The position numbers were made by a program, and so were the translations under genes. This document shows positions 1 through 7,694 of a stretch of DNA of 64,000 bases, piece after piece; within the stretch, counting starts at the first letter, position 1, and every line of letters begins with the position of its first letter. This stretch comes from an uncultured Clostridia bacterium (GTDB lineage: Bacteria; Bacillota; Clostridia; Oscillospirales; Ruminococcaceae). The notes under the pieces are model-generated. The model ran no database searches and was not told the origin of the DNA. It saw only the letters and a program-made list of their open reading frames with translations. Where the stretch lies: the NCBI GenBank assembly GCA_946567425.1, contig CAMNXF010000004.1, positions 124,001 to 188,000 on the forward strand. Direction: 5' to 3'.

Positions 1-1525
1 TTGTAGAGCCGTCCGCCATGGTCTTTACGGAGGCGGTGTAGTCAGTAACGGCAAGAACATTCAAGCCGCCAATCGTCTTGGGAGCGTTCGCGCGAAGCCC
101 CGCCATGATCTCTTTCATGCGCTCCATGCCCGACGCGCCCTCGCAGGTGAAGTTGCCAAGCTTGTTGAAGTAAACGCCGTACTCGTCATACATCTTTTTG
201 CGCGCTTCTATAAGCGAAACGCCCTTAGTGCGGTAGTACGCCGCCATTTCACATATCAGCATGGAAGCCACGACAGCGTCCTTGTCGCGCACGTAGCCGC
301 CCGCCAGATAGCCGTAGCTCTCCTCGAAGCCGAAGATATAGCGCTCCTCTTCGCAGTCCTTTTCAAGCAGACCGATCTGCTCGCCGATGAACTTGAAGCC
401 CGTCAGCACCTCGCGCAGCTCCACGCCGTACTTCGCGCAGATCGCCTTGGTGATGTCCGAGGTAACGATCGTCTTGACCGCAACAGGGTTCTTGGGCATT
501 TTGCCGAGAGCAATGCGCTCCTTACAGATATATTCGAGCAGCAGCGCACCCGTTTCGTTACCCGTGAACAGCTCGTAATGGTCGCCGTCGGGAACTGCGA
601 TACCTACACGGTCGCAGTCGGGATCGGTTGCGAGCAGCAAATCGGGCTTTTCCTTTTCGCAGAGGTTAAGACCGCACTGAAGCGCCTCGCGTATCTCGGG
701 GTTCGGGAACGGACAGGTCGGGAAGTTTCCGTCGGGGTTCTCCTGCTCGGGAACGACGACAACGTCCTTTACGCCGATCTCCTTGAGAATGCGGCGGACG
801 GGCTTGTTACCCGTACCGTTGAGGGGAGTATAAACGACCTTGAGATTGCTGGTCGGCACAAGGTCGCTGTGCAGGCTTTGCTCGCGAACCTTAGCAATGT
901 ATTCGTCGATAACGGAGTCCTCAATATAGCTTACCGAGCCGTCTGCGACAGCCTTGTCGAAATCGACCGACTTCACGCCGCTGAAAATGTCAATCTTGTT
1001 GATCTTGGAAAGCACAATATCCGCCGCTTCAAGAGTAAGCTGGCAGCCGTCCGAGCCGTAAACCTTATAGCCGTTGTATTTTGCGGGGTTGTGGGACGCC
1101 GTAACGACGATACCCGCACCGCATTTCAGCTTGCGGACTGCCCATGAAAGCATGGGGGTGGGCATAAGTTCCTTATAAATATGAACCTTTATGCCGTTCG
1201 CGGCAAGCACCTCGGCTGCGCTCCTGGCAAAATAATCGGACTTGTTGCGGCTGTCGTAGGCGATCGCGACGCTCTTTTCAACGCCGTTTTCGAGAATGTA
1301 CTCCGCGAGACCCTGAGTAGCCTTTTTAACGGTGTAGACGTTCATGCGGTTAGTGCCCGCGCCGATAACGCCGCGCAGTCCGCCCGTACCGAACTCCAGA
1401 TCGCGGTAGAAACGGTCGTTTTTGCCGTCCTCGTCGCCCGAAACGCTCTCCAGCTCAACCTTGAGATCGGGATCGGCAACTGCCTTGTCCAGCCAAAGCT
1501 CATACATTTTCTGAATATCTGCCAT
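1..1525 (-). CDS. Phospho-sugar mutase (phosphoglucomutase/phosphomannomutase), 3' end outside window
   Basis: An alpha-D-phosphohexomutase that interconverts hexose 1- and 6-phosphates in the cytoplasm and feeds sugar-nucleotide and glycogen synthesis. About 508 codons are present. The N terminus MADIQKMYELWLDK is followed by FGTGGLRG, the catalytic serine loop TASHNP at about residue 143, the metal loop DPDCDR, and the sugar-binding motif GFEESYG. The gene runs off position 1 and lacks only the last part of the C-terminal phosphate-binding domain. The ATG at 1525 has a strong AGGAGG ribosome site. The length and the GFEESYG motif fit the Firmicute PgcA-like branch. Glucose versus mannose preference cannot be told from sequence. 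A SigA promoter lies directly upstream. Confidence 0.93.
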   Translation of the reverse strand, partial: MADIQKMYELWLDKAVADPDLKVELESVSGDEDGKNDRFYRDLEFGTGGLRGVIGAGTNRMNVYTVKKATQGLAEYILENGVEKSVAIAYDSRNKSDYFARSAAEVLAANGIKVHIYKELMPTPMLSWAVRKLKCGAGIVVTASHNPAKYNGYKVYGSDGCQLTLEAADIVLSKINKIDIFSGVKSVDFDKAVADGSVSYIEDSVIDEYIAKVREQSLHSDLVPTSNLKVVYTPLNGTGNKPVRRILKEIGVKDVVVVPEQENPDGNFPTCPFPNPEIREALQCGLNLCEKEKPDLLLATDPDCDRVGIAVPDGDHYELFTGNETGALLLEYICKERIALGKMPKNPVAVKTIVTSDITKAICAKYGVELREVLTGFKFIGEQIGLLEKDCEEERYIFGFEESYGYLAGGYVRDKDAVVASMLICEMAAYYRTKGVSLIEARKKMYDEYGVYFNKLGNFTCEGASGMERMKEIMAGLRANAPKTIGGLNVLAVTDYTASVKTMADGST

Positions 1526-1566
1526 AAGAAGAAACCTCCTGAAAAAATATTTATAATAACGATTAC

Positions 1567-1595
1567 ATTATAACATATTTAATTGAAAATTTCAA
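1567..1595 (-). promoter_or_regulatory. SigA-type promoter of the phosphohexomutase gene
   Basis: On the minus strand TTGAAA (1595-1590) and TATAAT (1572-1567) are separated by 17 bp, about 40 bp before the start codon at 1525. Confidence 0.7.
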
Positions 1596-1654
1596 TAGTT
1601 TTGTAAAATGCTTACAAAAATTTTTACGGATAATGGAGAATTTTTTATATCAGC

Positions 1655-1740
1655 GTTAAGTTAATGCTTAACAAACTTAAATGATTTTTTATTTGCATGA
1701 TCGAACAGAACCGTTCTATATGCCCGTCCAAAGGCATATA
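1655..1740. repeat. Two inverted repeats upstream of the amidase gene
   Basis: GTTAAG at 1655-1660 mirrors CTTAAC at 1667-1672 with a 6-nt loop. TATATGCC at 1717-1724 mirrors GGCATATA at 1733-1740 with an 8-nt loop. Both lie between the divergent mutase and amidase genes and could be operators. Neither is followed by a T-run, so they do not look like terminators. No clear SigA promoter was seen for the amidase, which may mean an alternative sigma factor. Confidence 0.35.
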
Positions 1741-1778
1741 CTGTACAAAATTTCCAAATAAACACGGAGGTATCAAAA

Positions 1779-2534
1779 ATGAAAATAAACAAGAGGTCTT
1801 TTAAGTTAACGCTTTCAATGATAGGGTGCTTTGTGCTGCTTGCGATTTGCGCGAGAGTAACGGAGAGAGCGCTGCCGACCGCCGCCGAGGTCTCCGAAAA
1901 ACCGATTATCGTACTTGATGCGGGGCACGGCGGAATGGACTCCGGAGCGGTGGGCGTGACAGGCGTTCTCGAAAAGGACATAAACCTGTCAATAGTTCTC
2001 ACTTTGCGCGATATGTTGGAGATGTCGGGCTTTGAGGTCGTGCTGACACGCGACGAGGACATTTCAATATACGACCCCGGAATTACGGGAATACGCAACC
2101 AGAAGCTCAACGATATGGACAACCGCCTGAAAATAATCCAAAACTATCCCGACAGCATTTTTTTGTGCATTCATCAGAACAATTTCACCGATCCGCAATA
2201 TTTCGGCGGGCAGATGTTCTACAACAATAACAATCCCGACAACCGCACACTCGCGCAGATAATGCAGAACCGCTTTGCCGCTCTCCAGCCGGGCAACGAC
2301 CGCGAGATAAAGCTCTCGGGAGAGGAGCTGTTTCTGCTGAAATCCAATAAAAACCCCTCTCTGATGATAGAGTGCGGTTTCCTCTCAAATCCCGAGGAGG
2401 AGGCAAATCTCTCGACATGGGAGTATCAGCAGAAGGTCGCGTTTACGATCTTGGGCGGCGTTATGGAGTATCTTGATACCGTTGAAACGTCTATGCCGCC
2501 GACGGATAATTCCGCGGCGCAGATAACCGAATAG
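1779..2534 (+). CDS. N-acetylmuramoyl-L-alanine amidase, Amidase_3/CwlD-like
   Basis: A zinc-dependent amidase that cleaves the N-acetylmuramoyl-L-alanine bond of peptidoglycan outside the membrane. The 251-aa protein has an N-terminal signal anchor (about residues 8-26) and one Amidase_3 domain. Zinc ligands are visible as H50 in LDAGHGG, E65 in LEKDINLSI and H132 in CIHQNN, with catalytic E198 in LMIECGFLSN. There is no SH3 or LysM wall-binding domain, and the size matches CwlD, which makes muramic-delta-lactam in the spore cortex. That role is an inference, supported by yqfC/yqfD elsewhere in the window. The start has a GGAGG site 7 nt upstream. A strong terminator follows, so the gene is probably monocistronic. 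Confidence 0.9.
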   Translation: MKINKRSFKLTLSMIGCFVLLAICARVTERALPTAAEVSEKPIIVLDAGHGGMDSGAVGVTGVLEKDINLSIVLTLRDMLEMSGFEVVLTRDEDISIYDPGITGIRNQKLNDMDNRLKIIQNYPDSIFLCIHQNNFTDPQYFGGQMFYNNNNPDNRTLAQIMQNRFAALQPGNDREIKLSGEELFLLKSNKNPSLMIECGFLSNPEEEANLSTWEYQQKVAFTILGGVMEYLDTVETSMPPTDNSAAQITE

Positions 2535-2543
2535 CGAAAAAAC

Positions 2544-2580
2544 GCTCCCCCGATTTTGCTCGGGGGAGCTTTCTTGTTTT
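2544..2580 (+). terminator. Rho-independent terminator after the amidase gene
   Basis: A 9-bp GC-rich stem (GCTCCCCCG, 2544-2552, with CGGGGGAGC, 2561-2569), an 8-nt loop and the T-rich tail TTTCTTGTTTT. Confidence 0.9.
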
Positions 2581-2623
2581 GGCGATTATCACAAGTAAGT
2601 CATAGAAATTTTAAAGTCACAAC

Positions 2624-3421
2624 TTATGATATAGAACATTTTACTTCTGCCTCACCCTTAACATTCACAATTAACCTCATTTTGTACCTGTGTGTAAGAC
2701 CGAGAGCCTTTTCAAAATCTACCCTATATTCAATTTGCGCATATTTGTTGCCTCCCCATAATCCACCTTGATTACTTGAACATATAATAGGGGGGTCACA
2801 TTCGGTAATAATCGGGTATTTCTGATTGATATAATTTTCTTTGTGATATTCAACAGTGCGACTATCAACCGTAACGTAATTCTGATCTTCATCCCAAGTG
2901 AAATGACCCTTTATATACATCTGTGCAAGCTTTGGACTGGTACCTGTTTCAGGTAAATAATAAACATCATACCACCCCATCCACCATGTGTCTTGAGTTC
3001 CCGCAAGCGCTTCCACGCCGTTTGTATCAGCCTCGTACAACGACATCACAAAGCGATAATCGCCATCAACATATTCATCTGTGCTGACAAGAACGAAGTC
3101 ACTGTCGTCGGGAGCTTCTTCAACATCATATCCGTCGACTTGTTTTCCAATAGTAGCAAATTCATCCTGTTGGTATACCTCATAATGTATGCCGTCGATC
3201 TCGATGATTTGCGGTTGTGCGGCCGCAACCGCCCCAACCGCTGTTGCGCCAATTGCTACCGTTGCGGAAACAGCGATAACCAGCGACTTAAATAATCTGC
3301 GTTTTTTCATAAGAATGTCCTCCTCAATTCTTGTCATTACAAAGCATTTGATTTTACTGATTCGATCCTCGGGCAAACACTCGTTTCCGCCGAGCGTATG
3401 CTCCTCAAAAAATCTCTTCAT
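2624..3421 (-). CDS. Membrane-anchored partner protein of the ECF sigma factor (putative anti-sigma)
   Basis: 265 aa, no recognised family. A charged cytoplasmic stretch of about 37 residues (MKRFFEEHTLGGNE...) precedes one hydrophobic segment (about 45-65). An acidic, aromatic-rich exported domain follows. The ATG overlaps the end of the sigma gene by 17 nt and has an AGGGGG site 7 nt upstream, so translation is probably coupled. A cytoplasmic head, one membrane helix and an outer domain directly after an ECF sigma gene is the usual anti-sigma layout; the function is inferred from that. A second in-frame start, ATG at 3310 with a very strong GAGGAGG site 8 nt upstream, would instead give a 228-aa secreted protein with a Sec-like signal peptide (AVAAAQ). 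Confidence 0.7.
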   Translation of the reverse strand: MKRFFEEHTLGGNECLPEDRISKIKCFVMTRIEEDILMKKRRLFKSLVIAVSATVAIGATAVGAVAAAQPQIIEIDGIHYEVYQQDEFATIGKQVDGYDVEEAPDDSDFVLVSTDEYVDGDYRFVMSLYEADTNGVEALAGTQDTWWMGWYDVYYLPETGTSPKLAQMYIKGHFTWDEDQNYVTVDSRTVEYHKENYINQKYPIITECDPPIICSSNQGGLWGGNKYAQIEYRVDFEKALGLTHRYKMRLIVNVKGEAEVKCSIS

Positions 3422-3968
3422 AGTCAAACCCCCTGTTCCTCAATTCCTCGCGGAGCTTGGCGCGTGTTCTCGACAAGCGCGAACGCACTGTTCCCTCCGC
3501 CGTGTCCATTATTACTGCTATCTCGGAGGACTTCTGCCCATAGAAGTAGAACCGCATGAATATCTCCCGATCCTCGTCGGGGAGCGCCTTTATCAGCCCG
3601 TCAAGCTCGCTCATAAGCTCGTTCAGCTCCGCCCTGTACTCGACCGAGCTGCCGTCGGCAAGCTCCAGTTCCTCGATATCCACTGTCGGCGGCTTTACCG
3701 CGCGGAAACGGTTCTTGACAGCGTTTCGGGCTATCGCCGAGAGATACGACTTCAGCCCGAGCTCGGCGTCCAACCCTTCGCGGTGCTCCCAGAGCGAAAA
3801 AAACACGTCGCCGCAAAGCTCGTCGATATCCTCCTCGGTAAACGCTCCGCGCGAGAAATTCCGTATCACAGCGCAGACATAGCCCGCGTAACCGTCGATT
3901 ATCTTCTCGAGCGCTGCCGTATCGCCCTTTTTCAGAGCCTCCGCGAGCCGTTGTTCCTTGGTGTGCAT
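3405..3968 (-). CDS. ECF-type RNA polymerase sigma factor
   Basis: A 187-aa sigma-70 family protein with region 2 at about residues 20-90 (core-binding and -10 recognition; DIDELCGDVFFSLWEHRE and LKSYLSAIARNAVKNR) and region 4 at about 120-180. The region-4 helix-turn-helix is preceded by ALPDEDREIFMRFYFYG and contains SSEIAVIMDTAEGTVRSRLSRTRAKLREEL. The length is normal for an ECF sigma factor. It is co-transcribed, with a 17-nt overlap, with a single-pass membrane protein that may be its anti-sigma. The regulon and inducing signal cannot be read here, and no clear ECF self-promoter was found upstream. Confidence 0.92.
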   Translation of the reverse strand: MHTKEQRLAEALKKGDTAALEKIIDGYAGYVCAVIRNFSRGAFTEEDIDELCGDVFFSLWEHREGLDAELGLKSYLSAIARNAVKNRFRAVKPPTVDIEELELADGSSVEYRAELNELMSELDGLIKALPDEDREIFMRFYFYGQKSSEIAVIMDTAEGTVRSRLSRTRAKLREELRNRGFDYEEIF

Positions 3969-4055
3969 AATTCCTCCGTTTTAAACTGCGCAGTCGAGCC
4001 GGCGTTTCATTGCCCTCTCACCCCTATATACACGGAATTTCGGAGAACGCTGCAA

Positions 4056-4406
4056 TCACTTGAAAAATTTTTTGTCGATAAAGAAGCACACCGCGCCGCC
4101 TATCAGATAGCAGAGCATATCGGCAAAGTCAAACGTGCCGCCGACTATTATGTCGAGCGGCTTGGGAAGTATTTCGGACAAATTCGTTATCTGCACAAGC
4201 TCAACGCAGAACGCGAAAAGCGTTACGGGAATTGAAATGTAACGCGTTTTCACGGTGATCGTCCTCGCTAAAAAGTACACGCAAACCACCGCCAGCACGT
4301 CGCCGAGATACGGGCGCACAAAGCTGTCGTGAACGAACAGAGCTATCAGTATTTCGGTACACAGCAATGCGGCGAAAACAGCCGCGCTAATCAGTCTTTT
4401 TTTCAT
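4056..4406 (-). CDS. DUF2809-type small integral membrane protein
   Basis: 116 aa with four predicted membrane helices (about 5-25, 33-50, 56-75 and 92-112). The motif FDFADMLCYLIGGAVCFFID near the C terminus is typical of the DUF2809 family, whose function is unknown. The ATG overlaps the radA stop codon as ATGA, so the two are translationally coupled and share the radA promoter. Nothing links it functionally to DNA repair. Confidence 0.8.
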   Translation of the reverse strand: MKKRLISAAVFAALLCTEILIALFVHDSFVRPYLGDVLAVVCVYFLARTITVKTRYISIPVTLFAFCVELVQITNLSEILPKPLDIIVGGTFDFADMLCYLIGGAVCFFIDKKFFK

Positions 4407-5776
4407 TTGCCGCCCCTCTCTGCAATTGCTTTAAACGCGCCCGCAAGCGTGTCCGCGCCTACGATTTTTATTCCGTAATTCTCGTTTTTCGAGAGCGCGC
4501 GGAACGAATTTTTCGGCACGACGCACTTTTCAAAGCCCAGCCGTGCCGCTTCCTTGACGCGCTCGTGAACGCGGCTCACGGAGCGTATCTCGCCGCCCAA
4601 ACCAACCTCGCCGAACGCCACGCATTTTTCGGGGATCGGCTTGTCGCACAATCCCGAATACAGCGCCAATGCTACCGCCAAGTCTGCGGCAGGCTCGTCT
4701 ATTTTCATACCGCCGACGATGTTCACGTACACATCAACGCCGCCGAACACGAAGCCTGTGCGCTTTTCAAGCACCGCGAGCAGCATATACAGCCTGTTGT
4801 AGTCGAAGCCCGTCGAAACGCGGCGCGGCGACGTGAAGTTCGATTTGGTCACAAGCGCCTGTACCTCCGCGAGAATGGGACGCGTGCCCTCCATTGTGCA
4901 GACCACGGCGCTCCCCGAAACGGTCGCGAGCCTGCCCGAGAGCATCATCTCGGAGGGGTTCTCGACCTGCGACAAGCCGTCGTCGTCCATTCTGAACACG
5001 CCTATTTCGTTCGTCGAGCCGAAACGGTTCTTTATCGCGCGGAGAATGCGGTACGAAAGCTGCTTGTCGCCCTCGAAATACAGCACCGTATCGACGATAT
5101 GCTCCATTATTTTCGGACCCGCGATGCCGCCGTCCTTGTTGACGTGGCTGACGATAAACACGGGGATCTCCTCGGATTTCGCCATGCGCATAAACGCGTT
5201 CGTGCACTCGCGCACCTGCACTATACTGCCCGCCGAGGACGTTATCGCGCTTGAGGTTATCGTCTGTATGGAGTCGATTATGACGATCTCGGGCTTATTT
5301 TCGCAGACCGCCTTGATAATGCTCTCGCAATTGTTGTTGGACGCGAGAAAAAGGTTGTCGCACGCTACACCGAGACGCTCCGCGCGGAGCTTTATCTGTC
5401 GCTCGCTCTCTTCGCCCGAGACATACAGGATAGTGTGCTCCTCACCCATAAAACCGCATATTTGCAGCAATAACGTCGACTTACCTATCCCGGGATCGCC
5501 GCCGATAAGCACCAGAGAGCCTTTCACCAAACCGCCGCCGAGCACTCTGTCAAGCTCGGAAATGCCCGTGTCGTAGCGCGTTTCGTCCTCGTAGCTTATC
5601 TCGGAGATACGCGAATATTTGAAGCTCCCGACGGGCGCGGACTTCCCCGAGCCTACCGTTACGGGCACGGTCTCCTCCAGAGTGTTCCACGCGCCGCACG
5701 ACGAGCAGCGGCCGTTCCATTTTATGTGCTCCGCGCCGCATTCGCTGCAAATGAATACCGATTTACTTTTCGCCAA
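4403..5776 (-). CDS. radA: DNA repair protein RadA/Sms
   Basis: A cytoplasmic RecA-like ATPase that promotes branch migration in homologous recombination. 457 aa, full length for the family. The N-terminal zinc finger has C10, C13, C24 and C27. A RecA-type core follows with Walker A GGDPGIGKST (about 92-101), the RadA signature KNRFG at about 250, and a C-terminal Lon-like domain (GGVDVYVNIVGGMKIDEPAADLA). The start is a TTG at 5776 with a GGGGGAG site. A promoter lies 30-60 bp upstream and the DUF2809 gene follows with an ATGA overlap. Confidence 0.97.
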   Translation of the reverse strand: MAKSKSVFICSECGAEHIKWNGRCSSCGAWNTLEETVPVTVGSGKSAPVGSFKYSRISEISYEDETRYDTGISELDRVLGGGLVKGSLVLIGGDPGIGKSTLLLQICGFMGEEHTILYVSGEESERQIKLRAERLGVACDNLFLASNNNCESIIKAVCENKPEIVIIDSIQTITSSAITSSAGSIVQVRECTNAFMRMAKSEEIPVFIVSHVNKDGGIAGPKIMEHIVDTVLYFEGDKQLSYRILRAIKNRFGSTNEIGVFRMDDDGLSQVENPSEMMLSGRLATVSGSAVVCTMEGTRPILAEVQALVTKSNFTSPRRVSTGFDYNRLYMLLAVLEKRTGFVFGGVDVYVNIVGGMKIDEPAADLAVALALYSGLCDKPIPEKCVAFGEVGLGGEIRSVSRVHERVKEAARLGFEKCVVPKNSFRALSKNENYGIKIVGADTLAGAFKAIAERGGK

Positions 5777-5808
5777 TATTCTCCCCCGCTCTCGTAAAAG
5801 ATACTGCT

Positions 5809-5837
5809 ATTATAGCATGATTTGCGGGAAATGTCAA
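5809..5837 (-). promoter_or_regulatory. SigA promoter of radA-DUF2809
   Basis: TTGACA (5837-5832), 17-bp spacer ending in TGC (extended -10), TATAAT (5814-5809) on the minus strand. Confidence 0.85.
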
Positions 5838-5846
5838 ATTTCGGCG

Positions 5847-6557
5847 TTACTCGCGTTTAAGAGCAGCGGGCTTTCTGCTTAAATACAGGCAGTACACTAT
5901 CGAGCCGACTATGGTCGCGCCCATGTATATGTACATATTTCTATCGGAAGCACCGAATTTCGACAGTGCGTTGACCATACCGTGAACAACAGCGCACATC
6001 ACAAGACTGCCCGATTTGTAGAACACGAACGTAAAGATAAATCCCCACGCAATCGCGAAAAATATCTGTAATACCGTCTCGAGACCTCCCTGTCCCGTAA
6101 GAAGATTGACGATATGCCCTACGCCGAACGTCACCGCCGATATAGTTATCGCCACGGGCGCGGGGTCTTTTTTCAGAAGTATTCTGAACAAAAAGCCGCG
6201 AAACACCATTTCCTCAACAAACCCGACAAGCAGCATGGAAACGACCGCGAACACCTGAGCCGCTCCGCTGAAATCCATTCCGATACCGCCCCAAAGATTG
6301 CCCGTCATCAGAACTATCATCGGGATAAAGAACCAATAATCCGCCGCCCTGCCCTGCCATTTGCAAAGCCCGTACCGCTCCCCCAGACGGTTTTTCTTCA
6401 CGAAGATGAATATCACGGCGGCGAACACGGCAAGCACGGCGGTCGTAACGATGCTTTCATCGCCGAAATTTCCTCTGACCGTGCCCGCAATGGCACAATA
6501 CGCGATTATCCAGATTATCGCGAACCACAATTCACTTTTTTCATACAGCTTTATCAT
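5847..6557 (-). CDS. CPBP-family intramembrane metalloprotease (CAAX/Abi type)
   Basis: 236 aa with about six to eight membrane helices and the CPBP (Abi) active-site motifs: E115-E116-xxx-R120 in VEEMVFRG, H148 in FGVGHIVN and H192 in VHGMVNAL. Family members are glutamate-type intramembrane proteases used in protein maturation, bacteriocin self-immunity or regulated proteolysis; the substrate here is unknown. The start overlaps the stop of the TetR gene as ATGA, so the protease is coupled to and probably controlled by that regulator. Confidence 0.88.
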   Translation of the reverse strand: MIKLYEKSELWFAIIWIIAYCAIAGTVRGNFGDESIVTTAVLAVFAAVIFIFVKKNRLGERYGLCKWQGRAADYWFFIPMIVLMTGNLWGGIGMDFSGAAQVFAVVSMLLVGFVEEMVFRGFLFRILLKKDPAPVAITISAVTFGVGHIVNLLTGQGGLETVLQIFFAIAWGFIFTFVFYKSGSLVMCAVVHGMVNALSKFGASDRNMYIYMGATIVGSIVYCLYLSRKPAALKRE

Positions 6558-7123
6558 TTCATTTCCTCCCTTACTGCCAGCACCGCGCCTCTGTAAGCGC
6601 GCTCCAGATGTGCCGCGACCGTCTTTTCGTCGTATTCGAGCGAGTTGTTCGCGATTATGCTCGCATACCCGTGAGCGAACATCGCTATCGTCACGAACAC
6701 TTCCTTTGTCTGCTCGGCGGGCAACTCCATTGCGCCGCTCATCATCTCGATAAGCGGTCTGAGCTCCGCGCTGTCCACCATTTCGACCAGACTGTTCCCG
6801 ACGGCGTACCCCGACTGAAAAAGGAAACGGAACAAATTCGGCTCGCGTACCGCAAATTCGACGTAGTTCAGCCCGATACCGAGCATTATGCCGTTTTGCG
6901 GCTCTGTGACGTTCATCAGACATTCCGAGTGAAACTCGCCCGCTTTTTCGTAGACGGCGCGCTTCATTTCCTCGATCCTCGCGAAATGGTACATCACGGG
7001 CTGCGTCGAACAGCCCAGCTTCTCCGAAACGGTCCTCGCGTTGACATTCTCGATACCCGCGCTTCTCGCGACCTCAAACGCCGCGTCAACGATCATTTCA
7101 CGCGTAATTTTTGCTTTTGGCAT
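6554..7123 (-). CDS. TetR-family transcriptional regulator
   Basis: 189 aa. The N-terminal helix-turn-helix (about residues 20-47: GIENVNARTVSEKLGCSTQP, then VMYHF) is followed by an all-helical ligand-binding part. It is first in a two-gene operon with a CPBP protease (ATGA overlap). A 34-bp imperfect palindrome covers its own -10 element, so autorepression is very likely and the protease would be induced when a ligand releases the repressor. The ligand is unknown. Confidence 0.9.
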   Translation of the reverse strand: MPKAKITREMIVDAAFEVARSAGIENVNARTVSEKLGCSTQPVMYHFARIEEMKRAVYEKAGEFHSECLMNVTEPQNGIMLGIGLNYVEFAVREPNLFRFLFQSGYAVGNSLVEMVDSAELRPLIEMMSGAMELPAEQTKEVFVTIAMFAHGYASIIANNSLEYDEKTVAAHLERAYRGAVLAVREEMK

Positions 7124-7136
7124 TAAGGCACCTCCT

Positions 7137-7191
7137 ATTATAACTTGAGTTATATAACTTGAATTATAATAGATTTAAGGGAGTTTGTCAA
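7137..7191 (-). promoter_or_regulatory. Promoter with overlapping palindromic operator, TetR-CPBP operon
   Basis: TTGACA (7191-7186), 17 bp, TATAAT (7168-7163) on the minus strand. A 34-bp imperfect palindrome (7137-7170, 28 of 34 positions symmetric, centre GTTATATAAC) covers the -10 and the start of transcription, a normal operator position for a TetR autorepressor. Confidence 0.75.
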
Positions 7192-7224
7192 TATCGTTTG
7201 AGATATTTCACCTAATTTTCACAC

Positions 7225-7269
7225 TTGACATAAGCAAACCGCAGCCGATAAGAGCTGCGGTTATGTCAA
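7225..7269. terminator. Large hairpin between a hypothetical membrane gene and the TetR operon
   Basis: An inner 9-bp stem AACCGCAGC (7237-7245) with GCTGCGGTT (7254-7262) and an outer 7-bp stem TTGACAT (7225-7231) with ATGTCAA (7263-7269), with a 5-nt bulge. It sits just downstream of the hypothetical gene's stop region and has no good T-run on either strand, so it may be an RNA-stabilising 3' hairpin rather than a strong terminator. Confidence 0.4.
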
Positions 7270-7271
7270 TG

Positions 7272-7691
7272 TTATGGAGCGAGCGAGCCGTGCTTTGTTT
7301 CCTGTGAAAGCAATATCCTTACCGAGAGCAGTTCGCCGTTCACTATGCAGTAATATTCGCGGCGCTGCACGGAATAATGCCCCATTGCGCCCGGGTTGAT
7401 CTGATATACCTCGGTGAGGATATTTCCCTCTCTGTGCGAGCTGTAAAGCGCTCTGCCGCCGTATTCTCTGATACGGAACAAGCAGACCGCAATTATAAAA
7501 ATTATCAGTTGAAAAACGAAAAACGCTCTTAAAAATTTCTTGCCCGATTTAATACAGTATGCCGTTACTCCGAACGCCGCAAGCCACAGAACCCACGAAA
7601 GCGCCCCCTTTATCTCGACGGGTCTGCCGTAAGCGAGGAAGATAAAAAGAAAATTCAGAGCCGCCAAAAACGGAAACTTCATTTTCGCCAT
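7272..7691 (-). CDS. Hypothetical membrane protein
   Basis: 139 aa, family not recognised. Three hydrophobic segments (about 5-22, 30-46 and 52-70) precede a soluble C-terminal part of about 65 residues (RIREYGGRALYSSHREGNIL...). The gene begins 3 nt after the stop codon of the DUF4173 gene and is probably last in the DUF2975-XRE-DUF4173 operon. It has no charged pore or enzyme motifs. Confidence 0.6.
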   Translation of the reverse strand: MAKMKFPFLAALNFLFIFLAYGRPVEIKGALSWVLWLAAFGVTAYCIKSGKKFLRAFFVFQLIIFIIAVCLFRIREYGGRALYSSHREGNILTEVYQINPGAMGHYSVQRREYYCIVNGELLSVRILLSQETKHGSLAP

Positions 7692-7694
7692 ACG

